From the NCBI RefSeq assembly GCF_002286975.1, contig NZ_NSKB01000004.1:62001-126000 (forward strand): a stretch of 64,000 nucleotides of DNA. Reading direction: 5' to 3'. The position numbers were made by a program, and so were the translations under genes. This DNA comes from Halomonas salipaludis (GTDB lineage: Bacteria > Pseudomonadota > Gammaproteobacteria > Pseudomonadales > Halomonadaceae). The notes below the pieces were generated by a model. The model did not search any database and had not been told where the DNA came from. It was given only the letters and a program-made list of their open reading frames with translations. Shown here one piece after another: positions 52,702-62,925 of the stretch. How positions within the stretch are numbered: the stretch's first letter is position 1; every line of letters begins with the position of its first letter.

Positions 52702-53601
52702 ATGGATGTAACGATGGAGTCGCTCAACGGCATCGCATTCTTCGTACAAGCGGCGGAAGCCCGTAGCTTTTCCGAGGCCGGGCGCATCCTCGGCGTGTCC
52801 TCATCAGCGGTGGGCAAAAGCGTGTCCAGGATGGAAGAGCGCTTGGGAGTGCGCCTGCTCCATCGCAGCACGCGCAGCATCACCTTGACCAATGAAGGCG
52901 CGCTGTTTCTGGAACGCTGTCGGCGCATCCTGTGCGAAATCGAAGCGGCCGAACTGGAGCTGTCCGAGACCCGGCAGGCGCCACGGGGTCGGCTGCGTAT
53001 CAGTCTCCCCCTGGTCGGCATGCTGGTCATGCCCGCCCTGACCGCGTTCATGCGACGTTATCCAGACATCGAACTGGACGTGGATTTCTCGGATCGCTTG
53101 GTGAACGTGATCGAGGAGGGCTTCGATGTGGTGATGCGCACCGGCGAACCCAACGACTCGCGTTTGATGGCCCGTCAAGTCGGTAGCTACCGGCTGCAAC
53201 TGGTCGCCTCCCCCGGCTATCTGGCCGACCACGGAACACCTAAGATTCCTGAAGATCTCGCCGATCACGCTTGCCTGCAGCACAAGTTTCCTTCCACGGG
53301 AAAGTTTGAGCCATGGCCGTTGAAGCGCATCGAAGGGGCGCCGGAATGGGAGGTCCCGGCCAGTATGGCGTGTAACACGTCTGCCGCCTTAATGGACGTG
53401 GCCGTGGCAGGTCTTGGCATTGCGTGCCTGCCAGACTTCATGGTGCGGCAGGCCATCGAGCGGGGAGAGTTGGTGTCGGTGCTGGATGCGCATGTCGAGC
53501 ACCAGGGCACCTTCCGGCTGCTGTGGCCATCGAGCAAACACCTGGCGCCGAAGCTGCGCGTCTTCATCGACTTCATGGTCGAGACACTGTTCAAGCACTA
53601 A
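52702..53601 (+). CDS. LysR-family transcriptional regulator
   Basis: 299 residues. Winged helix-turn-helix: ESLNGIAFFVQAAEARSFSEAGRILGVSSSAVGKSVSRMEERLGVRLLHRSTR. Effector domain: APRGRLRISLPLVGMLVMPALTAFMRRYPDIELDVDFSDRLVNVIEEGFDVVMRTGEP, as in the DsdC/AaeR-like group. It probably controls the divergent MFS exporter. The start is 52702 or 52714; neither has a strong ribosome binding site. AT-rich intergenic DNA with GAATAT and AATATT elements lies between the two genes. Confidence 0.9.
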   Translation: MDVTMESLNGIAFFVQAAEARSFSEAGRILGVSSSAVGKSVSRMEERLGVRLLHRSTRSITLTNEGALFLERCRRILCEIEAAELELSETRQAPRGRLRISLPLVGMLVMPALTAFMRRYPDIELDVDFSDRLVNVIEEGFDVVMRTGEPNDSRLMARQVGSYRLQLVASPGYLADHGTPKIPEDLADHACLQHKFPSTGKFEPWPLKRIEGAPEWEVPASMACNTSAALMDVAVAGLGIACLPDFMVRQAIERGELVSVLDAHVEHQGTFRLLWPSSKHLAPKLRVFIDFMVETLFKH

Positions 53602-53620
53602 CTGCATGCATAGTGACGTT

Positions 53621-53654
53621 AAAAAAGCCCCGCCGGTGCTGAGCCGTGCGGGGC
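53621..53654 (-). terminator. Rho-independent terminator of the glpSTPQUV operon
   Basis: GCCCCGC/GCGGGGC stem with a 14-base loop. On the minus strand it is followed by TTTTTT, 20 bp after the binding-protein stop. It also stands between the convergent LysR gene and the operon. Confidence 0.9.
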
Positions 53655-53673
53655 AATGGAGGCTAGTTGCCGA

Positions 53674-55413
53674 TCAACGGGTACCGGCGGCCATCCACTC
53701 TTCCATCATCTGGTCGTAGGGGATCGTGGTGCCCTGCGGCATCTCGTCGTCGAGCTTGGGCTTGGGTGCGCCGGGCTGCTCGAACCAGTACTCCGCGTCC
53801 TGCTCGTCGTTGAGCACCGGCGCATAGGTCTCGAAGACGTTGGCCCGCGCCAGGCGCGCCATGATGTCGTCCATCGCCCCCGCCAGGTTGTCGAGGCCTT
53901 CCTGGGGCGTGACTTCACCGCTCATCACCGGCGCCAGGTTCTGCCACCACAGCGGTGCCATGCGCGGATAGTCGGGCACGTTAGTGCCGGTCGGCGTCCA
54001 GTTGGACTCGTTGGGGCTGCGATAGAACTCCACCAGGCCGCCCAGCTTGGGCGCCAGCTCGGTCATCTGATCGGAGAAGATGTCCGACTCGCGGATCGGG
54101 GTCAGGCCGTGCATCAGCTTCTCAAGCGACACCGACTTGGCGGTGGTGAACTGGCCGAACAGCCAGGCCGCGGTACGCCGGTCCTCCGGGGTGGAGTCGA
54201 AGAAGGTCCAGGAGCCCACGTCCTGATAGCCGACCTTCATGCCCTCTTCCCAGTACGGCCCCACCGGTGACGGCGCCATGCGCCACTTGGGATTCCCCTC
54301 GTCGTCGGTGACCGGCACGCTGGGATCGGTCATGTCGGCGGTGAAGGCGGTGTACCAGAAGATCTGCTGGGCGATCTGGCCCTGGGCCGGCACCGGGCCG
54401 GCTTCACCGAAGGTCATGCCCTGGGCCTCTTCCGGGGCGTAGGCGTTGAGCCAGTCCACGGCTTTCTGCATGGCGAACACCGAGGCTGGGGCATTGGTGC
54501 CGCCGCCGCGGGTCACGCTGGCGCCCACCGGGCGACTCTCTTCGTCGACGCGAATGCCCCAGTCATCCACCGGGTTGCCGAACGGAACCCCGGGGCTGCC
54601 CATGCCGGCCATGGAGAGCCAGGAGTCGTGGAAACGCCAGCCCAGCGACGGGTCGCGGCGACCGTAGTCCATGTGGCCGTAGACGCGCTGACCGTCGATC
54701 TCACCGACGTGCTCGGTGAAGAACTCGGCGATCTCCTCGTAGGCCGTCCAGTTGGTGGGCACGCCCAGGTCGTAGCCGTAGATGTCGCGGAACTGCTCCT
54801 GCAGGTCTTCGCGTTCGAACCAGTCGTAGCGGAACCAGTAGAGATTGGCGAACTGCTGGGTGGGGAGCTGGTAGATACTGCCATCCGGGCCGGTGGTGTA
54901 CTGGATGCCGATGAAGTCGTCGAGATCCAGGCTTGGCAGTGTAAAGTCGGCCCACTCGTTCTCCATGGCCTCGGAAAGGTTGATGGTGGTGCCGTAGCGG
55001 ATATGCGTGCCGATGGCGTCGGAATCATTGACGTAGCCGTCGTAGATGCTGTTGCCGGACTGCATCTGAGTCTGCATGTTATCAACCACATCACCTTCAC
55101 CGATGATGTTGTGGGTGACCTCGATACCGGTCAGCTCTTCAAAGGCCGGGGCTAGTACATCACGTTCCCACACATGCGTGGTCAAGCCTTCCGCTACCGT
55201 GCTGATCTGCATGCCGCGGAACGGCTCCGCCGCTTCGGCGAACCACAGCAGCTCCTCGATCTGCTCCTCACGGGACAGCGTCGAGTTCTGGAAGTGTTCA
55301 TCCACCAGCCTTTCGGCGATGGCCCTGGCATCGTGGTTGTCAGCGTGGAGCGCCGCCGAGGCGAGCATCAGGCTGCTGGCGAGCACCGTCAGTTTCATCC
55401 TGGTATGTTTCAT
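53674..55413 (-). CDS. glpV: Glycerol ABC transporter binding protein GlpV
   Basis: 579 residues, large for a binding protein but normal for GlpV-type receptors. The signal peptide ends at LHA (about residue 24). The mature sequence has LLWFAEAAEPFRGMQISTVAEGLTTHVWERDVLAPAFEELTGIEV, the ISTVAEGL region being typical of the family. It captures glycerol in the periplasm for GlpPQST. It is the last gene of the operon in the order S-T-P-Q-U-V known from Rhizobium leguminosarum. The ATG at 55413 follows GAGGTCATC. Confidence 0.9.
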   Translation of the reverse strand: MKHTRMKLTVLASSLMLASAALHADNHDARAIAERLVDEHFQNSTLSREEQIEELLWFAEAAEPFRGMQISTVAEGLTTHVWERDVLAPAFEELTGIEVTHNIIGEGDVVDNMQTQMQSGNSIYDGYVNDSDAIGTHIRYGTTINLSEAMENEWADFTLPSLDLDDFIGIQYTTGPDGSIYQLPTQQFANLYWFRYDWFEREDLQEQFRDIYGYDLGVPTNWTAYEEIAEFFTEHVGEIDGQRVYGHMDYGRRDPSLGWRFHDSWLSMAGMGSPGVPFGNPVDDWGIRVDEESRPVGASVTRGGGTNAPASVFAMQKAVDWLNAYAPEEAQGMTFGEAGPVPAQGQIAQQIFWYTAFTADMTDPSVPVTDDEGNPKWRMAPSPVGPYWEEGMKVGYQDVGSWTFFDSTPEDRRTAAWLFGQFTTAKSVSLEKLMHGLTPIRESDIFSDQMTELAPKLGGLVEFYRSPNESNWTPTGTNVPDYPRMAPLWWQNLAPVMSGEVTPQEGLDNLAGAMDDIMARLARANVFETYAPVLNDEQDAEYWFEQPGAPKPKLDDEMPQGTTIPYDQMMEEWMAAGTR

Positions 55414-55475
55414 GATGACCTCGTTATTGCTTATTGTTGTCTTCCGTGACGCGAAATCCATCCGTGTACTTCGTC

Positions 55476-55748
55476 TCACCCCCAGCGCATCAGTATCAGA
55501 AGCCAAACCACTGACACAGCCAGGGCGAACCAGATCGTGATATCGGTAAAACCCACCACGATCAGGTGAATGTAGGCCGCGCTGAGCAGCCCGATGAACA
55601 GGCGATCACCGCGGGTGGTAGCGATAGGCAAGAATCCCTTGCGCTCCACCGTGGGTGAGATCACCTCCCAGGCGGTCATGCCGGCGAGAATCGCGGCAAT
55701 CGTCGAGAAGAACACCGCCGTGGGTAGGGTCCAGACCATCCAAGCCAT
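55476..55748 (-). CDS. glpU: DUF2160 membrane protein GlpU
   Basis: 90 residues, three hydrophobic helices (WTLPTAVFFSTIAAILAGMTAWEV, LFIGLLSAAYIHLIVVGF, IWFALAVSVVWLLILMRWG). DUF2160 proteins occupy this place in glycerol ABC operons, between the second permease and the binding protein. No transport role has been proven for it in the examples I recall. Position and length fit GlpU. Confidence 0.88.
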   Translation of the reverse strand: MAWMVWTLPTAVFFSTIAAILAGMTAWEVISPTVERKGFLPIATTRGDRLFIGLLSAAYIHLIVVGFTDITIWFALAVSVVWLLILMRWG

Positions 55749-55760
55749 CTGTGTATCCCC

Positions 55761-56660
<900 letters not shown>

Positions 56661-56661
56661 A

Positions 56662-57549
56662 TCAGACGCCTCCCCGCTCGGCCTTGTCTTTCTGCATGTT
56701 CATGATCGCGGTATAGAACACCCAGCAGACCAGCAGGATGATCAGGAAATAGATCAGCGAGAATGCCGCCGATGGACCCAGGTCCTGCTGGCCGATGGCC
56801 ATGGTGGTCAGCGACTGGCTGAGGAAGGTGGTACTGCTGCCCGGCCCGCCGCCGGTCAACACGAAGGGCTCGGCGTAGATCATGAAGGAGTGCATGAAGC
56901 GCAGCAGCACGCCGATGACCAGCACGTTGGTCAGCTTGGGTAGCTGAATGTAGCGGAACACCGCCCACTTGGAGGCCCGATCGATGCGCGCCGCCTGATA
57001 GTAGGCCTCGGGGATCGAGCGCAGGCCGCTGTAGCAGAGCAGCGCAATCAGCGGCGTCCAGTGCCAGACGTCCATCAAGATGATCGTCGCCCAGGCATCC
57101 ACCGGATTGCCGGTGATGTTGTAGCCGTAGCCCAGCCCGCGCAGCCCGGCCCCCATCAGGCCGATATCGCCGCGAGTGAATATCTGCCAGATACTACCCA
57201 CCACATTCCATGGAATCAGCAGCGGTAGGGTGATCAGGATCAACACCGCCGAGGCCTGCCAGCCGCGCTTGGGCATCAGCAACGCGATACCGATGCCCAG
57301 TGGTACCTGTATCGCCAGCACAGTGAACGAGAAGGCGAACTGACGCAGCAGCGCCGCCTGCAGTCCGGCATCGTTGAGGGTGCGCTCGAACCACTCTACG
57401 CCGGTGAAGAAGCGGGTGTTGGCGTCGAACACGTCCTGCACCGAGTAGTTGACCACCGTCATCAGCGGAATGATCGCCGAGAATGCCACCAGCACCAGCA
57501 TCGGCAGCACCAGCAGCCAGGCTCTGTTGTTATATACCTTATTAACCAT
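56662..57549 (-). CDS. glpP: Glycerol ABC transporter permease GlpP (MalF/UgpA type)
   Basis: 295 residues, six hydrophobic helices, and an EAA loop LRSIPEAYYQAARIDRASKWAVFRYIQLPKLTNVLVIGVLL. It forms the channel with GlpQ. Its start overlaps the preceding ATPase gene by 8 bp. Opening MVNKVYNNRAWLLVLPMLVLV is a classical CUT1 permease N-terminus. Confidence 0.9.
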   Translation of the reverse strand: MVNKVYNNRAWLLVLPMLVLVAFSAIIPLMTVVNYSVQDVFDANTRFFTGVEWFERTLNDAGLQAALLRQFAFSFTVLAIQVPLGIGIALLMPKRGWQASAVLILITLPLLIPWNVVGSIWQIFTRGDIGLMGAGLRGLGYGYNITGNPVDAWATIILMDVWHWTPLIALLCYSGLRSIPEAYYQAARIDRASKWAVFRYIQLPKLTNVLVIGVLLRFMHSFMIYAEPFVLTGGGPGSSTTFLSQSLTTMAIGQQDLGPSAAFSLIYFLIILLVCWVFYTAIMNMQKDKAERGGV

Positions 57550-58642
57550 GCTCCATCTCCACTCGGTATTCGTCGGCGTAGAGCCCCAGCCAGCGCTCGG
57601 GGAAACGCAGGTGGGCCGTCCCGTGCGGCACCGCCTGATCTTCGTTCAAGCGCACCTTGAACAGCTCGTCTCCCAGGTAGCAGGACATGATGCGGTAGGT
57701 GCCCAGGTCCTGGACGTCCTTGACGCTGACCGCGAGCGTCTGATCACCGGGCGCATCGGCCAGCTCGATGAACTCGGGGCGAATCCCCAGCTTGAGGTTG
57801 TCGGTGCGACAGCCCCGCGCGCAGTCGGCCAGACGCTGGCTCACCGGGATCGCGAGATCGCCGTACATTAGCGAGCCTGAGGTGATGCTGACGGGAATGA
57901 AGTTCATGCCGGGGCTACCGATGAAGTAGCCGACGAAGGTATGCGCGGGCGCTTCGAACAGCTCGGTAGGTGTACCGAACTGCACCACCTGCCCTGCGTA
58001 CATCACCGCGATCTTGTCAGCGAAGGTCGAGGCCTCGAGCTGATCGTGGGTGACATAGATCATGGTGATATTGAACTGCTCGTGGATCTCCTTGAGCTTG
58101 CGGCGCAATTTCCACTTGAGCTGGGGGTCGATCACCGTCAGCGGCTCATCGAACAGGATCGCCGAGACATCGTCGCGCACCAGGCCGCGCCCCATGGAAA
58201 CCTTCTGCTTCTCATCGGCGGTAAGATTCTTGGCCTTGCGGGTGAGCTGGGCCGTTAGGTCGAGGATATCGGCGATCTCCCTGACCCGCGGCTCCACCTT
58301 GCTCTCCGGCGTACCGATATTGCGCAGCGGAAATGCCAGATTGTCGAACACCGTCATGGTGTCGTAGACCACCGGAAACTGGAACACCTGGGCGATGTTG
58401 CGCTCCTCTGGAGGGAGGTCGTTGACGATCTGCTTGTCGAAGACCACTTCGCCTTCGGATGGGGTGAGGAGTCCGGAGATGATATTGAGCAGCGTCGACT
58501 TGCCGCAGCCGGACGGCCCCAGCAGCGCATAGGCGCCGCCCTGGTGCCAGGTATGGCTCATCTCGCGGATGGCATAGTCCTCGGGCGTGCTTGGGCTCGC
58601 CGAGTAACTGTGGGCCAGCGACTTGAGGATGATCTCGGCCAT
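57542..58642 (-). CDS. glpT: Glycerol ABC transporter ATPase GlpT (degenerate signature motif)
   Basis: 366 residues. Walker A GPSGCGKST, Walker B AILFDEPLTVID and switch His in VTHDQLEAS are normal, but the signature is NLTADEKQKV instead of LSGGQ. A TOBE-type C-terminal domain is present. It pairs with GlpS, whose signature is normal. It starts one base before the glpS stop. The ATG at 58642 is used because the longer upstream frame is a reading of glpS in another frame. Confidence 0.88.
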   Translation of the reverse strand: MAEIILKSLAHSYSASPSTPEDYAIREMSHTWHQGGAYALLGPSGCGKSTLLNIISGLLTPSEGEVVFDKQIVNDLPPEERNIAQVFQFPVVYDTMTVFDNLAFPLRNIGTPESKVEPRVREIADILDLTAQLTRKAKNLTADEKQKVSMGRGLVRDDVSAILFDEPLTVIDPQLKWKLRRKLKEIHEQFNITMIYVTHDQLEASTFADKIAVMYAGQVVQFGTPTELFEAPAHTFVGYFIGSPGMNFIPVSITSGSLMYGDLAIPVSQRLADCARGCRTDNLKLGIRPEFIELADAPGDQTLAVSVKDVQDLGTYRIMSCYLGDELFKVRLNEDQAVPHGTAHLRFPERWLGLYADEYRVEMEHG

Positions 58643-58643
58643 G

Positions 58644-59732
58644 TCAGCGCTCTCCCCGGTGGCTTGGCACATGCACGATGGCGCCATGCTGGTCGAAGGC
58701 GTACATCTTGTGAGTAGGCAGGTAAACCTTGATGCGCTGGTCGGTGTCGAAGCGATGTACACCGCCCAGGTGCAACACCAGGGAGAAGATGTCGTTGCGC
58801 ACGTGCAGGAAGGTTTCCGACCCGCTGATCTCGGCCAGTTCGACGCTCACCTCGACTTCCAGGTCGCTAGGATGGTGGCGCGACAGGCTGATATGCGAGG
58901 CGCGCACGCCGAAGTGGTAGCTACCCGGGTCCAGCCGCGAGAACACCTCATCGGCGGAGAAATAGAGCGTCTCGTCGAACGACACCTCGCTACCGGAGAC
59001 CAGCCCGGGCACCACGTTGATGGGCGGTTCGGAAAACATTTCGGCGGTGAGAATATCGCGCGGACGATGGTAGACGTCCTCGGTACGCCCATACTGCAGC
59101 AACCGCCCCTCATGCAGTACCGCGGTGTGGCCACCGAGCGCCAGCGCTTCGTTGGGTTCGGTGGTGGCATAGACGGCAATGCAGTTCTTGGCCTTGAACA
59201 GCTCGCGCAGCTCATCGCGAAACTCTTCACGCAGCTTGTAATCGAGGTTGACCAGCGGCTCGTCGAACAGGATCAGGTCGGCATCCTTGACCAGGGCCCG
59301 CCCCATCGCCGTACGCTGCTGCTGCCCCCCGGAGAGCTCGAGCGGATAGCGGTCGAGGAGATGCTCGATGTGCAGCATCTCGGCGGTCTCGTAAACCCGG
59401 CGATGAATCTCCTGCTTGTCGACCCGCGCCAGTTGCAGCGGCGAGGCGATATTGTCGAAGACATTGAGGGTGGGATAGTTGATGAACTGCTGGTAGACCA
59501 TCGATACGTTGCGCTTACGCACCGGCACCCCGGTGACATCGCGACCATGCATCTTGACCTTGCCCCGGGTTGGCGCTTCGAGCCCCGCCATCAAGCGCAT
59601 CAACGTCGTCTTGCCGGCCAAGGTGCGCCCCAGCAGTACGTTGAACGAACCGGGCGCCAGCTCCAGGCTGACGTCCTCGATGTGGGTGCTGGCGCCGACT
59701 ACATGATCGATATTTTCTAATATCAAAGACAT
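58644..59732 (-). CDS. glpS: Glycerol ABC transporter ATPase GlpS (degenerate Walker A and switch)
   Basis: 362 residues. Signature [15 protein letters not shown] and Walker [14 protein letters not shown] are normal. Walker A reads GRTLAGKTT, lacking the usual small residues, and the switch region is [10 protein letters not shown], with Thr where His is expected. The first gene of glpSTPQUV, with [15 protein letters not shown] opening. It is divergent from glpD across about 480 bp of AT-rich control DNA. Confidence 0.88.
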   Translation of the reverse strand: MSLILENIDHVVGASTHIEDVSLELAPGSFNVLLGRTLAGKTTLMRLMAGLEAPTRGKVKMHGRDVTGVPVRKRNVSMVYQQFINYPTLNVFDNIASPLQLARVDKQEIHRRVYETAEMLHIEHLLDRYPLELSGGQQQRTAMGRALVKDADLILFDEPLVNLDYKLREEFRDELRELFKAKNCIAVYATTEPNEALALGGHTAVLHEGRLLQYGRTEDVYHRPRDILTAEMFSEPPINVVPGLVSGSEVSFDETLYFSADEVFSRLDPGSYHFGVRASHISLSRHHPSDLEVEVSVELAEISGSETFLHVRNDIFSLVLHLGGVHRFDTDQRIKVYLPTHKMYAFDQHGAIVHVPSHRGER

Positions 59733-60208
59733 GCCGAACTCATCATGTTTGTTGTATGGGTGACGACGTCACTCGTGTTCTCGAACCCTAGTGCACTTTC
59801 GTTCGAACATACAATCATGAAATTCCGAACACCCTGCAAAGCGCCTCCCCTGCGCTGAATTTTACGATTAACCCACTGTTATTAATGATTATTTCATCGC
59901 GTTATACTTTTGACTAAGCCGCTATCGCTTGTGGCGACCGCTTCCGTGATGCCTTGCAGCGACCTCAAAACCATTTAATGCCTTGATAAGTATTATTTTT
60001 TCCGAAACCACAAGCCCAGCAGAATACCTTCCAATCTCGCCAAAAATGCAATTTTTTACTTCAATATCAATATATTGGCGCCATTACATGGATGATTCAC
60101 GACCGCGCTTGATGTTCGTTAGAATTTATTCTATGTTCGTTTTCAAACACACATCTCCTGACCCGTCACCATGTGGCAACCCAGCGACGACACAGATGGA
60201 ATAGCGCC
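59733..60208. promoter_or_regulatory. AT-rich divergent control region of glpSTPQUV and glpD with GlpR-like half-sites
   Basis: No gene in 476 bp. The motif ATGTTCG, the half-site of DeoR-family GlpR in enterobacteria, occurs as ATGTTCGTT at 60112-60120 and 60133-60141 (21 bp apart) and reversed as TTCGTTCGAACAT near 59798-59810. Degenerate copies lie at 59775-59786 (GTGTTCTCGAAC) and 59823-59831 (reversed). Together these suggest cooperative repression of both sides by a GlpR whose gene is not in the window. Confidence 0.6.
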
Positions 60209-61714
60209 ATGCCCTCACCTTCAGCGACACCGTGTATGGACCTCTTCGTGATTGGCGGGGGGATCAATGGCACCGGCATCGCCAACGATGCCGCAGGACG
60301 CGGCCTTACGGTCGGCCTGTGCGAACAGGCCGACCTGGCCAGCGCCACTTCATCGGCCAGCAGCAAACTGATACATGGCGGGCTGCGCTATCTGGAGCAC
60401 CGCGAATTTCGTCTGGTGCGAGAGGCGCTCAAGGAGCGTGAAGTACTGTTGCGAAAAGCGCCTCACATCGTCTGGCCGCTGCGGTTCATCCTCCCTCACC
60501 AGCCCCACCTGCGGCCGGCCTGGATGATCCGCGCTGGGCTGTTCCTGTATGACCACCTCGGCAAGCGCGACAGCCTGCCCGGCTCGCGGCGGGTACGCTT
60601 CGATGCCGAGAGTCCACTGCACCCCGACATCGTGCAGGGCTTCGAATATTCCGATTGCTGGGTCGATGATGCGCGACTGGTGGTGCTCAATGCACTCCAG
60701 GCTCAGCACAACGGCGCCGAGATCATGGTGCGCACGCGCTGTATCGATGCGCGAGAGGAGCAGGGGCGTTGGGTCATCAGCCTGGAGAACACCCTGACCG
60801 GTGAGCGGTTGACGCGACACGCCAAGGTGCTGGTCAACGCCGCGGGGCCCTGGGTCGAGAGCTTCATTCGCCACAGCGCTCACCGCCAGTCGCGCTACGG
60901 CATTCGCATGATCCAAGGGAGCCACCTGGTGGTACCGCGCCTCAACCATGATGACCGCGCCTATATCCTGCAGAACAAGGATGGTCGCATCGTCTTCGTG
61001 CTGCCCTATCACCAGGACTTCAGCCTGATCGGCACCACCGACCGCCGCTATGAAGGGGATCCAGCGCGCGTTTCGGTCAGCGACGAGGAGACCGACTATA
61101 TCCTCGAGGTGGTCAACGCCCACTTCAAGCAGCAGTTGGGGCGCGACGACGTGCTGAGCAGTTTCTCTGGGGTACGGCCGCTATGCGACGACGAGTCTAC
61201 CGATCCTTCGGCGATGACCCGCGACTACACCCTCGATCTGGACAGTCACGGCGCGCCAATGTTGTCGATCTTCGGCGGTAAGATCACCACCTACCGCAAG
61301 CTGTCCGAGGCGGCATTGCGTGAGGTCGAAGAGCTATTGCCGCAGATGGGTCGCAGCTGGACGGCCGACGCGCTGCTGCCGGGTGGCGATATTCGCTCGC
61401 AGAGCGAGTTCAGCGCGCGCTTGATGCGTGACTACCCATTCCTCGGCGAGGCCAGGGCAAGGCGCTTTGCCTCGAGCTACGGCAGCCTGTGCCTGGGATT
61501 TCTCGCCGAGTGTAGCCGCGAGGAAGATCTTGGCGAGCATTTTGGCGCTGGCCTCAGCCAGCGCGAGGTGGATTACTTGATAGATCACGAATGGGCGCAC
61601 TGCGTGGACGACATTCTATGGCGGCGTACCAAGCTCGGCTTGTTGATCGACGCCGAGCAGCGACGCAGTCTCGAGGCCTATCTTGCCTCCCGACTGATGG
61701 TGAACTCGGCCTGA
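60209..61714 (+). CDS. glpD: Aerobic glycerol-3-phosphate dehydrogenase
   Basis: 501 residues. The FAD-binding opening MDLFVIGGGINGTGIANDAAGRG is preceded by a short 10-residue tail. SATSSASSKLIHGGLRYLEHREFRLVREAL, GPWVESF, LVVPRLNHDDRAYILQNKDGRIVFVLPY and FGGKITTYRKLSE are all family blocks. It oxidises glycerol-3-phosphate to DHAP at the inner membrane, feeding quinone. It is divergent from the glycerol importer, so import and catabolism are co-located; glycerol kinase is not in the window. Start 60209 or ATG 60236. Confidence 0.95.
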   Translation: MPSPSATPCMDLFVIGGGINGTGIANDAAGRGLTVGLCEQADLASATSSASSKLIHGGLRYLEHREFRLVREALKEREVLLRKAPHIVWPLRFILPHQPHLRPAWMIRAGLFLYDHLGKRDSLPGSRRVRFDAESPLHPDIVQGFEYSDCWVDDARLVVLNALQAQHNGAEIMVRTRCIDAREEQGRWVISLENTLTGERLTRHAKVLVNAAGPWVESFIRHSAHRQSRYGIRMIQGSHLVVPRLNHDDRAYILQNKDGRIVFVLPYHQDFSLIGTTDRRYEGDPARVSVSDEETDYILEVVNAHFKQQLGRDDVLSSFSGVRPLCDDESTDPSAMTRDYTLDLDSHGAPMLSIFGGKITTYRKLSEAALREVEELLPQMGRSWTADALLPGGDIRSQSEFSARLMRDYPFLGEARARRFASSYGSLCLGFLAECSREEDLGEHFGAGLSQREVDYLIDHEWAHCVDDILWRRTKLGLLIDAEQRRSLEAYLASRLMVNSA

Positions 61715-61721
61715 GGCACCC

Positions 61722-62027
61722 TCAGTCGTCTTGCGGAGCGGGCCTGGGCTGTAACAGCGGCGAGCGCTGACGCTCCTCTGCCTGTTCTTTTTTTACAAAG
61801 TGAAGATGCGCCTGGGGATTGATCTTCTGCCCCAACTCATCGGCGCCTTCCGCCAGCGTATCGTGATAGCGCTCCCAATCCTCCCAATCATGCGGCGTGC
61901 CACTTTTCGGGCGATGCTGGCCAGCCTCACGCGCCCGTGACCAGGCCAGTTCCTCAAGGGTATTGGGCTTGTCGTCGTCCTTGTCGAGTATCACGCCCTT
62001 CTTGGCCAGGTACTGACGTGCATCCAT
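61722..62027 (-). CDS. Hypothetical protein (101 aa)
   Basis: A highly polar, acidic protein: MDARQYLAKKGVILDKDDDKPNTLEELAWSRAREAGQ, then HDWEDWERYHDTLAEGADELGQKINPQAHLHF and a Pro-rich end. No signal, membrane segment or recognised domain. GGGGAAG precedes the ATG at 62027; longer upstream frames lack support. It ends 7 bp from the convergent glpD stop. Confidence 0.7.
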   Translation of the reverse strand: MDARQYLAKKGVILDKDDDKPNTLEELAWSRAREAGQHRPKSGTPHDWEDWERYHDTLAEGADELGQKINPQAHLHFVKKEQAEERQRSPLLQPRPAPQDD

Positions 62028-62240
62028 GATACTTCCCCTGCAACGATACATGTGGGGGCAGCCCATAATGGGCCTGCCGCTAACTGTTCGAGTCGTGAGT
62101 CCCGCCCCGGGTTCCTCCCGACAGCGTTGGCAAGGCGTGTTAATACCCGCCACGCGGCACCCTGGCGGACTCGGCTATGCTGATAGCGCGAGACACGCTT
62201 GCCCTCGAGGCAGCTCGTACCGGCACAAGGAGGATCGCTC

Positions 62241-62657
62241 ATGCCCAACAAGGCCCCTACTACCGTTCGCGAGATCATGTCACGTGATTGCTATCGGGTC
62301 AGCGCCACCACCTCGGTGAACACCCTGGTCGAAGGCTTGGCCCTGCACCGCTTGCCCGGGGTGCCGGTGGTCGATCAGCGCGATCATCTGATCGGCTTCA
62401 TTTCCGAGCAGGACGTGCTCGGCAAGGTACTCGAGAGTGCCTACCTCGATGACGAGCCGCCGCTGGTCAGAGAGCTGATGCGCCACGAGGTGCTCTCGGT
62501 CACGCCCAACAAGAGCATCACGGACCTCGCCCAGGAGATGCTCGGCACCAAGCCCAAGGTGTTTCCGGTGGTTGAGCAGGAGCGGCTGGTGGGCATCGTC
62601 ACTCGTCGCGACGTGCTGATGGCGATCCTGCGCATGCGCGGCAAGAACAAGCACTGA
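62241..62657 (+). CDS. CBS-domain pair protein
   Basis: 138 residues holding two CBS domains: TTVREIMSRDCYRVSATTSVNTLVEGLALHRLPGVPVVDQRDHLIGFISEQDV and LVRELMRHEVLSVTPNKSITDLAQEMLGTKPKVFPVVEQERLVGIVTRRDVL. These bind adenine nucleotides and sense energy state. AAGGAGGATCGCTC precedes the ATG. It is single-gene, with a terminator directly after it. Partner protein is unknown. Confidence 0.92.
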   Translation: MPNKAPTTVREIMSRDCYRVSATTSVNTLVEGLALHRLPGVPVVDQRDHLIGFISEQDVLGKVLESAYLDDEPPLVRELMRHEVLSVTPNKSITDLAQEMLGTKPKVFPVVEQERLVGIVTRRDVLMAILRMRGKNKH

Positions 62658-62678
62658 CCGTGCATTTCGGCTGGCAGA

Positions 62679-62702
62679 CGCCGCCCGCGGGCGGCGCTTT
62701 TC
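62679..62702 (+). terminator. Rho-independent terminator after the CBS gene
   Basis: CGCCGCCCG/CGGGCGGCG palindrome followed by CTTTTC on the plus strand, about 20 bp after the stop codon. Confidence 0.85.
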
Positions 62703-62724
62703 TTCTGCCCCTGCAGTGGCACAC

Positions 62725-62756
62725 AAAGAAAAGCCGCCACGCGTGAACGTGGCGGC
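62725..62756 (-). terminator. Rho-independent terminator facing leftward
   Basis: Perfect 9-bp stem GCCGCCACG/CGTGGCGGC, loop 6, followed on the minus strand by TTTTCTTTG. No minus-strand gene lies between it and the window end, so it would stop leftward transcription coming from the island side. Confidence 0.7.
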
Positions 62757-62925
62757 AAGATCGAAAGTAAGCATAAGCACGAGGTTCGCGACTGCTATCA
62801 ACGAATTGTGCTCATACTACTGCGACCACCGCCCAGCGAAATGATTCACCTCGAAGAGAATTTTTTTGCAACCCGCCCCACGCCTTGCATGGCTAAGCAC
62901 TTGGATTTACTATCCGAAGCGCCCT

